This document shows, piece after piece, positions 47,502 through 55,143 of a DNA stretch of 64,000 nucleotides. Source of the DNA: Cognatundibacterium curvum. GTDB lineage: Bacteria > Pseudomonadota > Gammaproteobacteria > Burkholderiales > Burkholderiaceae_D. The stretch is from positions 310,001 through 374,000 of the forward strand of contig NZ_JACOGD010000001.1 in the NCBI RefSeq assembly GCF_014284235.1, read 5' to 3'. A program made the position numbers and the translations under genes. Within the stretch, counting starts at the first letter, position 1. Every line of letters starts with the position of its first letter. The notes under the pieces were generated by a model. The model was given only the letters and a program-made list of their open reading frames with translations, made no database searches and was not told the origin of the DNA.

Positions 47502-47936
47502 TCATTGCTTTGGCTTCCACAATGGAATTTTGAATTTTTCTGCCTTTTTCACTAAATCTACGTCTATTGCTGCAATCGGAACATCCAGCTTTGCCGCTAA
47601 GTCAAAATAAGTCGCATCATATGCTTTCAGTTCCCACTTCAGCGCCTTCTGGATATTTTCCTCAATGCTCAGATTTGACGGTACAACGTCCGCCGTCACT
47701 AAATCAATAAATCGTGCCGCTTGATTTAATGTCGTCTGAGAAATTTTATTTTTATTGAATGCCTTCATTAGGACATATGGCACCTCAACAAAAAAAATAT
47801 CCGGTACGATAAAACTTACTTTGTTCTTTTTTACAGCTTCCAGCAATGCTGCTGCGTATTCCTGCCGCTCGCCTATTGGATCAATAAACCATGCCAGCGC
47901 GACTCCCGCATCTAACACAACGACTTCAGCCACGCT
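47502..47936 (-). CDS. PIN-domain toxin, VapC-like
   Basis: A 144-residue PIN ribonuclease from MSVAEVVVLDAG (start at 47936 chosen because it overlaps the antitoxin end; 47954 is possible). The acidic residues of the PIN site are seen in VVVLDAGVALAW, in FFVEVPYVL, in AYDATYFDLAAKL and in PIAAIDVDLVKKAEKF. VapC toxins cleave tRNA or rRNA. The pair is inside the provirus, behind the structural genes, and probably stabilises it. Confidence 0.82.
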   Translation of the reverse strand, partial: SVAEVVVLDAGVALAWFIDPIGERQEYAAALLEAVKKNKVSFIVPDIFFVEVPYVLMKAFNKNKISQTTLNQAARFIDLVTADVVPSNLSIEENIQKALKWELKAYDATYFDLAAKLDVPIAAIDVDLVKKAEKFKIPLWKPKQ

Positions 47937-48150
47937 CATTCCTTGCGTCTTCAAGAATTTCCCGTGAGTTCAGTCCTGTCTTTCGATTATTTGATTCCAC
48001 CAATATTTCAGCCGCCATTTTCCTAGCTTCAGCCAGATTGCTTCTACGGTGAATAATTAAAATATCACCATTCGCAACGTTGATATTACGCATGCTTTTA
48101 CCCGATTCGGCTGCGGTATTTTTTATACGTCTTTCTGTCACCATGACCAT
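47926..48150 (-). CDS. VapB-like antitoxin
   Basis: A 74-residue protein directly upstream of the PIN toxin and overlapping it. The start is at 48150, or at an in-frame ATG a few codons later. It has the ENGDILIIHRRS-type stretch (NGDILIIHRRSN) and a Leu/Arg-rich C-terminal tail (REILEDARNERG) expected to wrap the toxin. Antitoxin class is inferred mainly from position. Confidence 0.68.
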   Translation of the reverse strand: MVMVTERRIKNTAAESGKSMRNINVANGDILIIHRRSNLAEARKMAAEILVESNNRKTGLNSREILEDARNERG

Positions 48151-48205
48151 GATGCACCTCCATTTGTTAGCACTGATTATATATCATGAAAAGATCTCCG
48201 GAATA

Positions 48206-48250
48206 TAAAGAAACAGCCGCTACTACTACGGCGGCTGTCATGGTTTTTTA
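48206..48250. terminator. Terminator of the provirus structural operon
   Basis: Perfect 8-bp stem acagccgc / gcggctgt (48213-48238) with T/A runs on both sides, between the last small structural gene and the antitoxin gene. Confidence 0.78.
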
Positions 48251-48296
48251 ATCATTTGCTTGGCTCCTTTTCGAAAAGAGTGCAAATCTTAGATTG

Positions 48297-48377
48297 CTAT
48301 TGCAATTTAGTCAGCAAGTATCGGCTGAACACCCATGCACCGACTGCAGCAATTGCTGCATATTTGATGTATCTCAT
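48297..48377 (-). CDS. Provirus 26-residue membrane peptide
   Basis: The frame MRYIKYAAIAAVGAWVFSRY continues to LLTKLQ. It is one hydrophobic helix with a positive N-terminus. The ATG overlaps the stop of the preceding gene (ATGA), so it is translationally coupled. PM2 virions contain similarly tiny membrane proteins (such as P7), though no specific match is claimed. Confidence 0.6.
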   Translation of the reverse strand: MRYIKYAAIAAVGAWVFSRYLLTKLQ

Positions 48378-48511
48378 TTTGTCCGCCTGGCTTCCAGCGC
48401 CCTCAGGCGCACTTCGACACTGACACCCCATTTCATTACCCCTATTCCACCGGTGAACACACCCAACGATGACAGCAACTGCAACACTTCGATAAATGAC
48501 ATGCCGCCCAT
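48374..48511 (-). CDS. Provirus 45-residue small membrane protein
   Basis: Starts MGGMSFIEVLQLLSSLGVF with a hydrophobic N-terminal half and a basic tail (VEVRLRALEARRTK). A second in-frame ATG at 48502 is possible. It follows the 117-residue gene by 1 bp and overlaps the next by 4 bp. A holin- or capsid-membrane-type role is possible. Confidence 0.6.
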   Translation of the reverse strand: MGGMSFIEVLQLLSSLGVFTGGIGVMKWGVSVEVRLRALEARRTK

Positions 48512-48512
48512 T

Positions 48513-48866
48513 TTAAGCCCCACTATCTACCGGAAAGCCCATCGGGTCACGTGGAAAGAACGGCAGCGCCACATCATTACCACCGGTCAGCAACTGCTTG
48601 AAACCTGGCTGCACAATTCCTGTATTCACGGTATCAACCGGAAATCCCATCGGGTCACGCGGTTCACGTGGAAAGAACGGCAGTGCCACATCAGTGCCAC
48701 CGGTCAGCAACTGTTTTAAGCCCTGCGGCACAATGCCGGCATTCACGGCCTCTACCGGTTTTTGCACAATCGTAGTTGCGCCGGTCGTAATTGGCACTGT
48801 TCGTTTTTTCCAGATCACGGCAATTGCGACCAGCGCGCCGATCAGCATCAGGTTTTGCTTATTCAT
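48513..48866 (-). CDS. Provirus membrane protein with an internal duplication
   Basis: A 117-residue protein: one membrane helix (residues 4-19), then two near-identical units of about 35 residues, each reading GIV..G.KQLLTGG.DVALPFFPR and ending DPMGFPVD. The first unit contains an extra EPR. The start at 48866 overlaps the preceding stop. The duplicated tail would face away from the membrane and may be a virion or spike-anchoring component. No family recognised. Confidence 0.7.
   Translation of the reverse strand: MNKQNLMLIGALVAIAVIWKKRTVPITTGATTIVQKPVEAVNAGIVPQGLKQLLTGGTDVALPFFPREPRDPMGFPVDTVNTGIVQPGFKQLLTGGNDVALPFFPRDPMGFPVDSGA
48528..48749. repeat. Imperfect tandem duplication inside the 117-residue gene
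   Basis: Two units of about 106 and 115 bp, nearly identical over cccatcgggtcacg and the following bases, with a 9-bp insertion in the upstream (coding-sense first) copy. They encode the duplicated segment of the protein at 48513-48866. Confidence 0.75.
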
Positions 48867-49017
48867 GCGCCTGTGACTCCCGAAGTACCATTGCCAACCC
48901 ACCGCAGGCCACCGACAGACCATCGAACACAAGTGCCATAGTTGGCACTGCCACTTTCAAACCCTGCAGCACTGCTGCCAGCCCTGCCCATGTGCTGGGC
49001 TCTTTCAGTTGCTTCAT
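48859..49017 (-). CDS. Provirus 52-residue holin-like protein
   Basis: The frame starts MKQLKEPSTWAGLAAVLQGL after the strong ribosome site AAGGGGA. It has one or two hydrophobic segments and the EPSTWAGLAA opening found in several small phage holin-like proteins. It overlaps the next gene by 8 bp. It could form lysis pores; no endolysin gene is apparent, so this is tentative. Confidence 0.62.
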   Translation of the reverse strand: MKQLKEPSTWAGLAAVLQGLKVAVPTMALVFDGLSVACGGLAMVLRESQAHE

Positions 49018-49026
49018 CTGTTCCCC

Positions 49027-49200
49027 TTAGAAAATTGTATTTCCTGCTTGGTCTTTGACCGTCAGCGAGTTGGATTCGACAAACTTTTTGGCCTGAGGCC
49101 AGCGCGAAATGATGAACGCTGCCAGCAGGATGCCGCCCAATGTAATCAGCCCCTCGCGCACTATGGAAGTCGCAGGAGGCATCACGTTTTTAATATTCAT
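49027..49200 (-). CDS. Provirus 57-residue membrane protein
   Basis: From the ATG at 49200 the protein has a membrane helix (residues about 17-35, LITLGGILLAAFII) and a short hydrophilic end. The start overlaps the stop of the preceding gene. Probably one of the virion membrane proteins. Confidence 0.65.
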   Translation of the reverse strand: MNIKNVMPPATSIVREGLITLGGILLAAFIISRWPQAKKFVESNSLTVKDQAGNTIF

Positions 49201-49565
49201 AACTTCGAACCTCTCCAATCGCCCACCGCTGGCGCGACCACATTGCCTTTTTTGTCTGTTTCTGCCTTGAACGGGTCATAACCTGGCTGGCCTGCAATAT
49301 TGGTTCCCAAGCCAGACATATCCGGATGCAGCCAGTCATATAAATCCGTTCCTATTGTCCCTTTGCTGCCCGTTACCTTCTGGTACAAGTCAATGGCTCC
49401 CGTGTTAATCACATTGTCATCATTCAGCGGATTGATCGCGTTGAGCGCCTCCCCTGCAGTGTCGATTACGTCACCAGCAATACCCGTTACACGCTGGTAA
49501 GCGTAATAGGCCACGCCGATAACGGCGATTCCGGCCACGGCATAACCAACTAAGCGAATATTCAA
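49197..49565 (-). CDS. Provirus 122-residue membrane protein
   Basis: An N-terminal membrane helix (residues 5-22, LVGYAVAGIAVIGVAYYAY) is followed by a Gly/Asn/Asp-rich soluble part with DLYDWLHPDMSGLG. Start and stop overlap neighbours by 4 bp. The layout (short helix plus outer domain) resembles virion membrane proteins of PM2; no specific homologue is claimed. Confidence 0.68.
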   Translation of the reverse strand: MNIRLVGYAVAGIAVIGVAYYAYQRVTGIAGDVIDTAGEALNAINPLNDDNVINTGAIDLYQKVTGSKGTIGTDLYDWLHPDMSGLGTNIAGQPGYDPFKAETDKKGNVVAPAVGDWRGSKL

Positions 49566-49768
49566 GGCGCACTCCAGATCAGTTTGCCGTTCAGGTAGTA
49601 ATTGCCCTTAGGGTCAATCTCTGTGCCGTCCGAGAATACCTGCCAGCCCTTTTTACCTGTTTCAATTTCTACGGGCTTATCAGTGCTATCGCGCCAGAAA
49701 AACCACCATGCCGCACCGCCTACCGCTGCCAGTGTCAGCCCCAACATAATCAGTTCACCCTGTTTCAT
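49562..49768 (-). CDS. Provirus 68-residue membrane protein, next to the coat gene
   Basis: From the ATG at 49768, which overlaps the coat stop (ATGA). It has a membrane helix (LIMLGLTLAAVGGAAWWFFW) and a soluble tail (KKGWQVFSDGTEIDPKG). The upstream in-frame ATG at 49822 lies inside the coat gene and is unlikely. It may anchor the capsid to the inner membrane. Confidence 0.7.
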   Translation of the reverse strand: MKQGELIMLGLTLAAVGGAAWWFFWRDSTDKPVEIETGKKGWQVFSDGTEIDPKGNYYLNGKLIWSAP

Positions 49769-50349
49769 GCAATATCTGCGCGGATTTCTGCCGCCTTGAT
49801 ATGGCCTGTGTGATGCACCCACATACGTTTGATGAGGCCACCTGCCTGACCGTTAGGCAAGATCAGATCATTTTCACCGATGAAGGACAGCGCCTGCGTC
49901 ATGCACTGGCGGCGCATGATGAAAGGGTTTTGAGTTGGACCACGGTAGTCACACTCAGCAATGATTGCACCAGCTTGCGCAACTGTCAGACTAGCATCCA
50001 GCGTGATTTCAAACTTTAACGTTTTCATCAGGTTAGCTGGCAACGAAGTCAGATACTGTTCAGGCGCACCACCGCGAGCACCTGGCTCTGTGAAGTCCAG
50101 CGTAATCACCTGAGGATCCACAAACGAGCCATTACCGGACAGGTAATTGTCACGCACGGTGACGTTATCGCCTGTGTCTTCGAAGAAGCGGCGATCATTG
50201 ATCTTGCCTTCAATGCGGGTGATCTTGTTTTTGGTCACACCTGCAGGCAGTCGCAAGTGGATTTTGTCCACTGTACGATTTGGTGGAATAGTCAGAACCG
50301 CCACTGCACCTGGCGCACGGTTCTGAAAATCATTTAATTTATCAAACAT
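49765..50349 (-). CDS. P2-like major capsid protein, short
   Basis: A 194-residue protein. Recalled from memory, PM2 coat protein P2 (269 residues) aligns from the N-terminus: LNDFQNRAPG; KIHLRLPAGVT followed by an NKI.R..G.IN.R pattern; a loop; then NPFIMRRQ against its LTMRRN, and NGQAGGLIKRMWVHHTG against its PVGYRIAAIHIKA. The visible part covers the first jelly roll and the beginning of the second; about 75 residues are lacking. The stop overlaps the next start, so it is the designed end of the gene rather than an obvious frameshift. Confidence 0.78.
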   Translation of the reverse strand: MFDKLNDFQNRAPGAVAVLTIPPNRTVDKIHLRLPAGVTKNKITRIEGKINDRRFFEDTGDNVTVRDNYLSGNGSFVDPQVITLDFTEPGARGGAPEQYLTSLPANLMKTLKFEITLDASLTVAQAGAIIAECDYRGPTQNPFIMRRQCMTQALSFIGENDLILPNGQAGGLIKRMWVHHTGHIKAAEIRADIA

Positions 50350-50399
50350 GGCTTTTCCCTGTTCTTGATTGGTTTAACTTCGACTTCGCTCAGGCAGGC

Positions 50400-50531
50400 T
50401 TAGGCTGCTTTTTTAGCGCCTGGCAGGAATTCACCTACGACAGGTATCGTCATTACGTTTGCCTGAAAAAATGCGACAGCAGCAATGGCAGCTACGGCGA
50501 TCAGGGCAGTGTGTAAAACTTGCTTATTCAT
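50400..50531 (-). CDS. Provirus 43-residue membrane protein
   Basis: From the ATG at 50531: one membrane helix (HTALIAVAAIAAVAFFQANV) with a basic C-terminus (PGAKKAA). It lies between the ATPase and coat genes. Such tiny proteins occur in the virion membrane of PM2-type phages. Confidence 0.65.
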   Translation of the reverse strand: MNKQVLHTALIAVAAIAAVAFFQANVMTIPVVGEFLPGAKKAA

Positions 50532-50647
50532 GGTCACGACCTCAAAAAAATTAATGGATTTAATCCGACTGAAAACGCCCCCACTGTGCAACATCAGCCC
50601 GCCCCTGAAAATGCCCTGTATCGGTAACTAATCCGTTACCGTTACCG

Positions 50648-51307
50648 TTACAGGGATTTATTGACGCCGCGCCCGACCGTCAGATCTGGGTTTTTGTGGA
50701 AAAAATTAAAATTCGGCAGGTCTCGCAGTTGCTTTTGTGGGCGAATTGCGACAGCCGCGCCCTTTTTGCCGCTTCCGTAATCGGTCTGCAGGCCAAGCGC
50801 ATCAGCCATTACCTTTGCGTCCGTGTCGTAGTTCACGCGGTAGCATCGTATTTCTGTGCAGTTGCCCAAAAAATCCTTGTCAATGTTCGCAGGCCGCTGA
50901 CTGGTCCCGATCAACGTCAGGCCACGATGCCGCCCCGCTGTAGATAGGTTTTTCCATGCAGGCGGAGCCCATGACGCCATCGTGACGCGGCTCAACTCTT
51001 CTACCAGCACATGCGCCCCGTCGACTTCCCAGACGCATCGGCAGAATCGGTCAAACTGCGTCTTTACTTCCTTGTCAGACCCCTTCGGGAAATAGACAAT
51101 TGACTTTGTTCCGGCTTTTATCTGCGCAATCAGATCAGTGATTTTTTTGACGACCACGCCCCCGCAAAAGCTGGCGTAATTGTCCGTTTCTTCCAATGGC
51201 GACCAGATCAGCAAACGGCTGTAGCGCTTCAGCAATTCGCCCTTGATGTACGAGCTTTTGCCCGTGCCTGACGCGCCAATCACCGCAATGATTGACGCCT
51301 TATTCAT
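50648..51307 (-). CDS. Packaging ATPase, P9-like (FtsK/HerA superfamily)
   Basis: A 219-residue protein from the ATG at 51307. Walker A is GASGTGKSS (residues 10-18); Walker B is VLVEEL (around residue 100); a further TSQRP motif follows near residue 135. The combination with a P2-like coat gene just downstream is characteristic of the genome-packaging ATPase of membrane-containing tailless phages. Inovirus Zot proteins share the P-loop but have a membrane helix, which is absent here. Confidence 0.82.
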   Translation of the reverse strand: MNKASIIAVIGASGTGKSSYIKGELLKRYSRLLIWSPLEETDNYASFCGGVVVKKITDLIAQIKAGTKSIVYFPKGSDKEVKTQFDRFCRCVWEVDGAHVLVEELSRVTMASWAPPAWKNLSTAGRHRGLTLIGTSQRPANIDKDFLGNCTEIRCYRVNYDTDAKVMADALGLQTDYGSGKKGAAVAIRPQKQLRDLPNFNFFHKNPDLTVGRGVNKSL

Positions 51308-51314
51308 CGTTCCC

Positions 51315-51806
51315 TTAGCCTGCTGATTCACCGAAGCCCCCTACTGGCTGTGCCTCAGGTTCCGGCTGTTTGGTCAGTTCCGGCGCTTTCTTGGGCTGGT
51401 CTTCTTTTTTTGCATCCTTGCGCGCTTTGATTGCGTGATAGACAGGCACCGCCATCGGCAGAGTTGCTATACCCAGCGCAATTTCTGGTGCCCACTTCGC
51501 CATCGTGTCTTCAGCGGACCAGCCGTATTTATCAGATACCAAGGCCATCGCAGACCCCCAGCGGGTGCAGGCTGCTGGCGTAAATACTGCGTTCAGTTCC
51601 GGCATGACACTACCCAGAAACATGCCGATACTCATTGGTATCTGCGCCCATGCGTCTGCCGCTGGCATGCCTGGCGGTGTGTCATCCTGTGGGTTTAATA
51701 TCGCATCTTGCGCGGCCTGTGCCGCCGCTTCGTCCCGCATGGCTTCCATGCCGATCATGTCCAGCGCGTCAAGCGTCTGGTCTGTGTTTTGTTGGTCTTC
51801 GCTCAT
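51315..51806 (-). CDS. Provirus 163-residue membrane protein
   Basis: From the ATG at 51806. An acidic N-terminal part (residues 1-50) precedes two hydrophobic stretches (about 55-75 and 120-140), and a Pro/Lys/Gln-rich tail with KKAPELTKQPEPEAQPVGG. It lies directly before the ATPase in the operon. Candidate virion or packaging-vertex membrane component; no family recognised. Confidence 0.65.
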   Translation of the reverse strand: MSEDQQNTDQTLDALDMIGMEAMRDEAAAQAAQDAILNPQDDTPPGMPAADAWAQIPMSIGMFLGSVMPELNAVFTPAACTRWGSAMALVSDKYGWSAEDTMAKWAPEIALGIATLPMAVPVYHAIKARKDAKKEDQPKKAPELTKQPEPEAQPVGGFGESAG

Positions 51807-52168
51807 CACGCCCCCAGAATTGGCTGGAACCAAGAGGATTTTTTAACAGGCTCAGGCTTCACAGGCAGCGCGTCAGGCTGTTTTTTTTGTACGGCTGGCA
51901 CTTTGTCTGCTGCCGCTGGTTTTTTGTCCTGTGCGGGCTGTATTGGCTTTTCTGGCTGTTCCGGCTGTTTTGTCTGTTCCTGTACCGTTACCGTAACAGG
52001 GCGAATGTGTCCCATCAGAAGTTTATGGCGGTGCTCATTTCGAGTGAAAGTCTGCGCCGCGCAATCAGGGCAAAATATGAAGGCATGCCCGTTTTTATCC
52101 GGCTTTACTTCTGCGTCCGCATGTCTGCAGATTGGGCATGCTGTATGCCCTAAGATTTCTTTTTTCAA
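51806..52168 (-). CDS. Provirus zinc-ribbon protein with Pro/Gln/Lys-rich tail
   Basis: A 120-residue protein: CPIC and CPDC pairs (residues 11-14 and 33-36) form a four-cysteine zinc ribbon. The second half is low-complexity (KQPEQPEKPIQPAQDKKPAAAD). Zinc-ribbon factors (P13, P14) activate late genes in PM2; here a similar transcriptional role is plausible because the gene sits between the early and structural parts. No direct homology is claimed. Confidence 0.68.
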   Translation of the reverse strand: MKKEILGHTACPICRHADAEVKPDKNGHAFIFCPDCAAQTFTRNEHRHKLLMGHIRPVTVTVQEQTKQPEQPEKPIQPAQDKKPAAADKVPAVQKKQPDALPVKPEPVKKSSWFQPILGA

Positions 52169-52254
52169 TGGTTTCTCCCGTTTGGCGCGACCCGGTAAGG
52201 CCGCGCCTATGGTGTCTCTGCGCCCCTTATGAGGACGGTTCGACCTGGTAAAAC

Positions 52255-52428
52255 TTACTTGATGAACTCTTCGATCTTTTTCAGGCGATCAGACAGACTG
52301 ACGACCTCCTGAGCCATATCGATCAGGCCATCTTTCAAGTGCATCTTGTCCTGACTGGTAAAGTATTTTTCGATACGTTCCACCAGTTCCGGCTTTTGTT
52401 CGCCCACTACTTCGGCTTGTTCACTCAT
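52255..52428 (-). CDS. Provirus 57-residue helical protein
   Basis: The frame MSEQAEVVGEQKPELVERIE continues to EEFIK and is preceded by AAAAAGGAGTTG. It is highly charged and predicted all-helical, perhaps a coiled coil. Its ATG overlaps the previous stop. No similarity recognised. Confidence 0.6.
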   Translation of the reverse strand: MSEQAEVVGEQKPELVERIEKYFTSQDKMHLKDGLIDMAQEVVSLSDRLKKIEEFIK

Positions 52429-52577
52429 CGTTGCAACTCCTTTTTAAGGTTTTCCCACTTGTTAAAATCCGCGACATCGCGGAAAAATTTTTTTGTCTCT
52501 GGTTTCAAGGACAAAAAAAACCGGTTTTCGCGCCATAGTCGTATGGCCTCCTGCTCTAACTCTTCCGAACTTGACAT
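52425..52577 (-). CDS. Provirus 50-residue helical protein
   Basis: Starts MSSSEELEQEAIRLWRENRF after GAGGTAGCGAGAAA. Acidic N-terminus, basic C-terminus (NLKKELQR). It overlaps the following gene by 4 bp. Function unknown. Confidence 0.58.
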   Translation of the reverse strand: MSSSEELEQEAIRLWRENRFFLSLKPETKKFFRDVADFNKWENLKKELQR

Positions 52578-53134
52578 TTTCTCGCTACCTCCAATAACCA
52601 CACTGCAAAATCATCTGGTGTTGCTTCCCGCTCTCTTTTTGTAATCTCTGGCCGGCGCTTACTTCTGGTTCCATCTTTCCGGCGGCCGGCACTTGCCACG
52701 ACACACGGTGCCTCACCCATCACGAACGGTATTTCTGGCAGTTCGCAAGGTTCAATGCCCACTATGTACAAAATCGTTTTTTTCTCAGCGCGGTGCCCCC
52801 ACCAATGCTGATTCACTACTATTGAAAATCCGCCGAATTCATCGCGTTCACCTGGTTGAGGCAATCCCGCAGCTGCCCACAGCCTTGACTTTGCCGGGTG
52901 CTCAAGCACCCCCCCCACTTCACGGATTTTTTTAACTGCAAACAGTGCCAACTCTTTTTCATCAGGCCGTGGCTTTGCCATGTGCGCCAGCTGACCCCAT
53001 GCCCGGCATGGCGGATGCGCTACTACTGCGCCGGTCGCTGCATACTTTCTCGCGTCGCGCTCAATGTCGTAACAGTCAACACCTGGCAAACGCTTGTAAA
53101 TTGAGTCCTTCCGGACGAACAGAGCACCAATCAT
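52556..53134 (-). CDS. Phage protein with PPC and EHP motifs, possible DNA-modifying fold
   Basis: A 192-residue protein. AHPPCRAWGQLAHM and GGVLEHPAKSRLW are conserved-looking motifs, and QHWWGHRAEKKTILYIVG follows. The PPC and E-x-P pair recalls the active-site layout of C5-cytosine methyltransferases but the protein is too short for a full one. Very similar proteins occur in tailed phages of Burkholderia and Pseudomonas. Its start overlaps the Rep stop (ATGA). Confidence 0.68.
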   Translation of the reverse strand: MIGALFVRKDSIYKRLPGVDCYDIERDARKYAATGAVVAHPPCRAWGQLAHMAKPRPDEKELALFAVKKIREVGGVLEHPAKSRLWAAAGLPQPGERDEFGGFSIVVNQHWWGHRAEKKTILYIVGIEPCELPEIPFVMGEAPCVVASAGRRKDGTRSKRRPEITKREREATPDDFAVWLLEVARKCQVRKS

Positions 53135-54813
53135 TTTCTATTCTTCCAATCCCTTACGAATTCCTCAATTGTTTGACTATGGCACTGGATTTTTATAGCC
53201 CCAGACCTCACACCTTTTGCGCGTTCACTCACTTTTTCAATGAACTCCTGCACATCTGGACCACCTGACTGCGTACAGTTATTTACACCAGTCCGAGGCA
53301 GGTCAAAGGCAACCCCGCCCTTTTTTAAAACTGTCCACTGATAGCGGATAGATTCGTACACAGCATCAGGCTGACTGACGCAATAAACCCCGCACGGCTT
53401 AGGCTCTGTGTAAGTCGCATACTTACCAGTAACTTCCGTGTCACGCCGTGCGATCTTGACCGCATAGCCACGGCCAACAGTTGCCCCGCCCTGAGCGCGG
53501 ATATAGTCGGCAAAACATGCAAGAGATTCACCGTTTCTCTGTGCGGCAGACCAAGCCTGCTTAACTGCCGCTGGAGCCTGCAGCACAGCATCGTATTTAA
53601 TCCTGCGCAGCTCACGCCACACAGAAACAGGAGCTCCGCCAATTTGCTGAAACTGTCTAATGCCATGAACCTGACTCCAGAGTGTTACGCGCTGGCTTGG
53701 CGTAATTTCTTGATTGCCCAACATATCCGGCGCGACTATCCAGCCGTCCGCCGTCTTATGGTCGCCCACGTGAGCGCCGTCAATATTCTTCGCAACGTAC
53801 TTGGCGATATAGCCCGCCGCGCTGCCCTTCCCTGCTTCGATTTTGACCAGCTTGACGCGGTTTTCTGCCGCGCCCGCTTCTGTGCCGTCTTCGCGTAATG
53901 CGTAATCCCGAATGATCTGTTCCATGGCCTGCGCCTGTTCCGGCGCGACAAATAACAACATGTGCCAATGCGGACAGCCATCGTGATGCGGTTCCGCTAT
54001 CCTGAAGCCATACGGGGCAATGCCGCACCGCTTAAACTTTGCACGTATCCGTTGCCATACTTTGCACAGGTAGTCCTGCGCCTCACGTGGTGAAAGGTTT
54101 TGATACTTCGGGTTCGACTCACCGGACTTTGCCAGCGAGCCATGAAATTTTGAGGGGCATGTAATTGTCCAGAACATGCCTACGTGTGACAGTTCTTTTG
54201 CTATCTCTTCCATTCCACGAATCCGCGTCATCATTTCACCACGGCGATTGGCGTTGTTTGACACACTCGTTTTTGATAACTCTTCCAGTGTGTAAATCTG
54301 CCCGTTTTCGTTCTGTACCTGAGTTTTCGCCAGCAAGGCCGCATTTTCTGCATTGCGCTTCATCTGCCTGACCGCGGATTCATTCGACAGATATACGCCT
54401 GCTTTGTAGGACACAAAGCCCAATTGAATAGCCACGTTCTCAAAGCGCCGAGCGTGTTCTTTTCTGAGGCCACGAATCCACCAACCACGATCAAGCGCCC
54501 GCGCCACCATTTCAGGGTAAGCATTGCCCTGCGGTGCTGCTATGCCCAACTGCCTGCACAGCATCGCAATGCCGTCAACGATCAGGGTATTACTCTGGTA
54601 TTTCGCTGCATACGCGTAGACGCGCTTGACCATTTCGTCAGCACATTGATAGATCGCCGCATCACCAGCATCCAACGGGATACGCCCTGCATCTGCCTGG
54701 CGCTGTGCGGTGTACACCGCGTCACGCTTGCGCGGTTCGCAGTGATTCCATACGCGCACCATTTCCGCGCTGAATCTGCGCGGAATGCCTGGGATAAATC
54801 CAATGTCTTGCAT
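53131..54813 (-). CDS. Rolling-circle replication initiator (gpA/P12-like Rep)
   Basis: A 560-residue protein of the phage replication gene A type. Motif 1 is FWTITCPS (residues 214-221), motif 2 PHWHM (281-285) with the metal-binding His pair, and motif 3 YIAKYVAK (335-342) with the nicking tyrosines. It would nick the origin for rolling-circle replication. PM2 P12 belongs to the same superfamily. It is the largest gene of the element. Confidence 0.85.
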   Translation of the reverse strand: MQDIGFIPGIPRRFSAEMVRVWNHCEPRKRDAVYTAQRQADAGRIPLDAGDAAIYQCADEMVKRVYAYAAKYQSNTLIVDGIAMLCRQLGIAAPQGNAYPEMVARALDRGWWIRGLRKEHARRFENVAIQLGFVSYKAGVYLSNESAVRQMKRNAENAALLAKTQVQNENGQIYTLEELSKTSVSNNANRRGEMMTRIRGMEEIAKELSHVGMFWTITCPSKFHGSLAKSGESNPKYQNLSPREAQDYLCKVWQRIRAKFKRCGIAPYGFRIAEPHHDGCPHWHMLLFVAPEQAQAMEQIIRDYALREDGTEAGAAENRVKLVKIEAGKGSAAGYIAKYVAKNIDGAHVGDHKTADGWIVAPDMLGNQEITPSQRVTLWSQVHGIRQFQQIGGAPVSVWRELRRIKYDAVLQAPAAVKQAWSAAQRNGESLACFADYIRAQGGATVGRGYAVKIARRDTEVTGKYATYTEPKPCGVYCVSQPDAVYESIRYQWTVLKKGGVAFDLPRTGVNNCTQSGGPDVQEFIEKVSERAKGVRSGAIKIQCHSQTIEEFVRDWKNRK

Positions 54814-54816
54814 ATA

Positions 54817-55143
54817 TCAGTGCGTATATTCGCCAGATGCAGCAGGCAACGAACCACCCTGCATGCAGCGGCCTATTTCTTCCAACTGCTTCAGCAATCG
54901 CTGCACTGAGATATTGATTTTTCCGCGCTCTAAGGCGTCGAACTTGTTTAGGGTGTCGTCTGCGCGTTCTTTCGGCAGATTGGCGGACATGACGGCAATA
55001 CGGCGAACTGCAATCGGTAGCCGGTTCCAATGCGCGGCACGGACGGCCTCGCGGTCTGTTTTCAAAAGCGCAAGCGCCGCATCTATTGCGGCATTGCCGT
55101 TCGCATGGCTGAGCGCGTCTTGCTCAATGTTGTCTGTTTTCAT
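54817..55143 (-). CDS. Provirus early protein, 108 residues
   Basis: An Ala-rich, probably helical soluble protein (AAIDAALALLKTDREAVRAAHWNRLPIAV; LNKFDALERGKINISVQRLLKQLEE). It lies between the early 126-residue gene and rep, with 4-bp overlaps, so it is probably part of the replication operon. No family recognised. Confidence 0.62.
   Translation of the reverse strand: MKTDNIEQDALSHANGNAAIDAALALLKTDREAVRAAHWNRLPIAVRRIAVMSANLPKERADDTLNKFDALERGKINISVQRLLKQLEEIGRCMQGGSLPAASGEYTH

Noticed and set aside
48297-48749. CRISPR-like array
   Set aside because: Only two units, of more than 100 bp, in frame in a coding region; no spacers.
50648-51307. Inovirus Zot protein
   Set aside because: The small P-loop ATPase, tiny membrane genes and dif insertion first suggest a filamentous phage, but the ATPase lacks the Zot membrane helix and the adjacent coat gene is P2-like and not a short inovirus coat.
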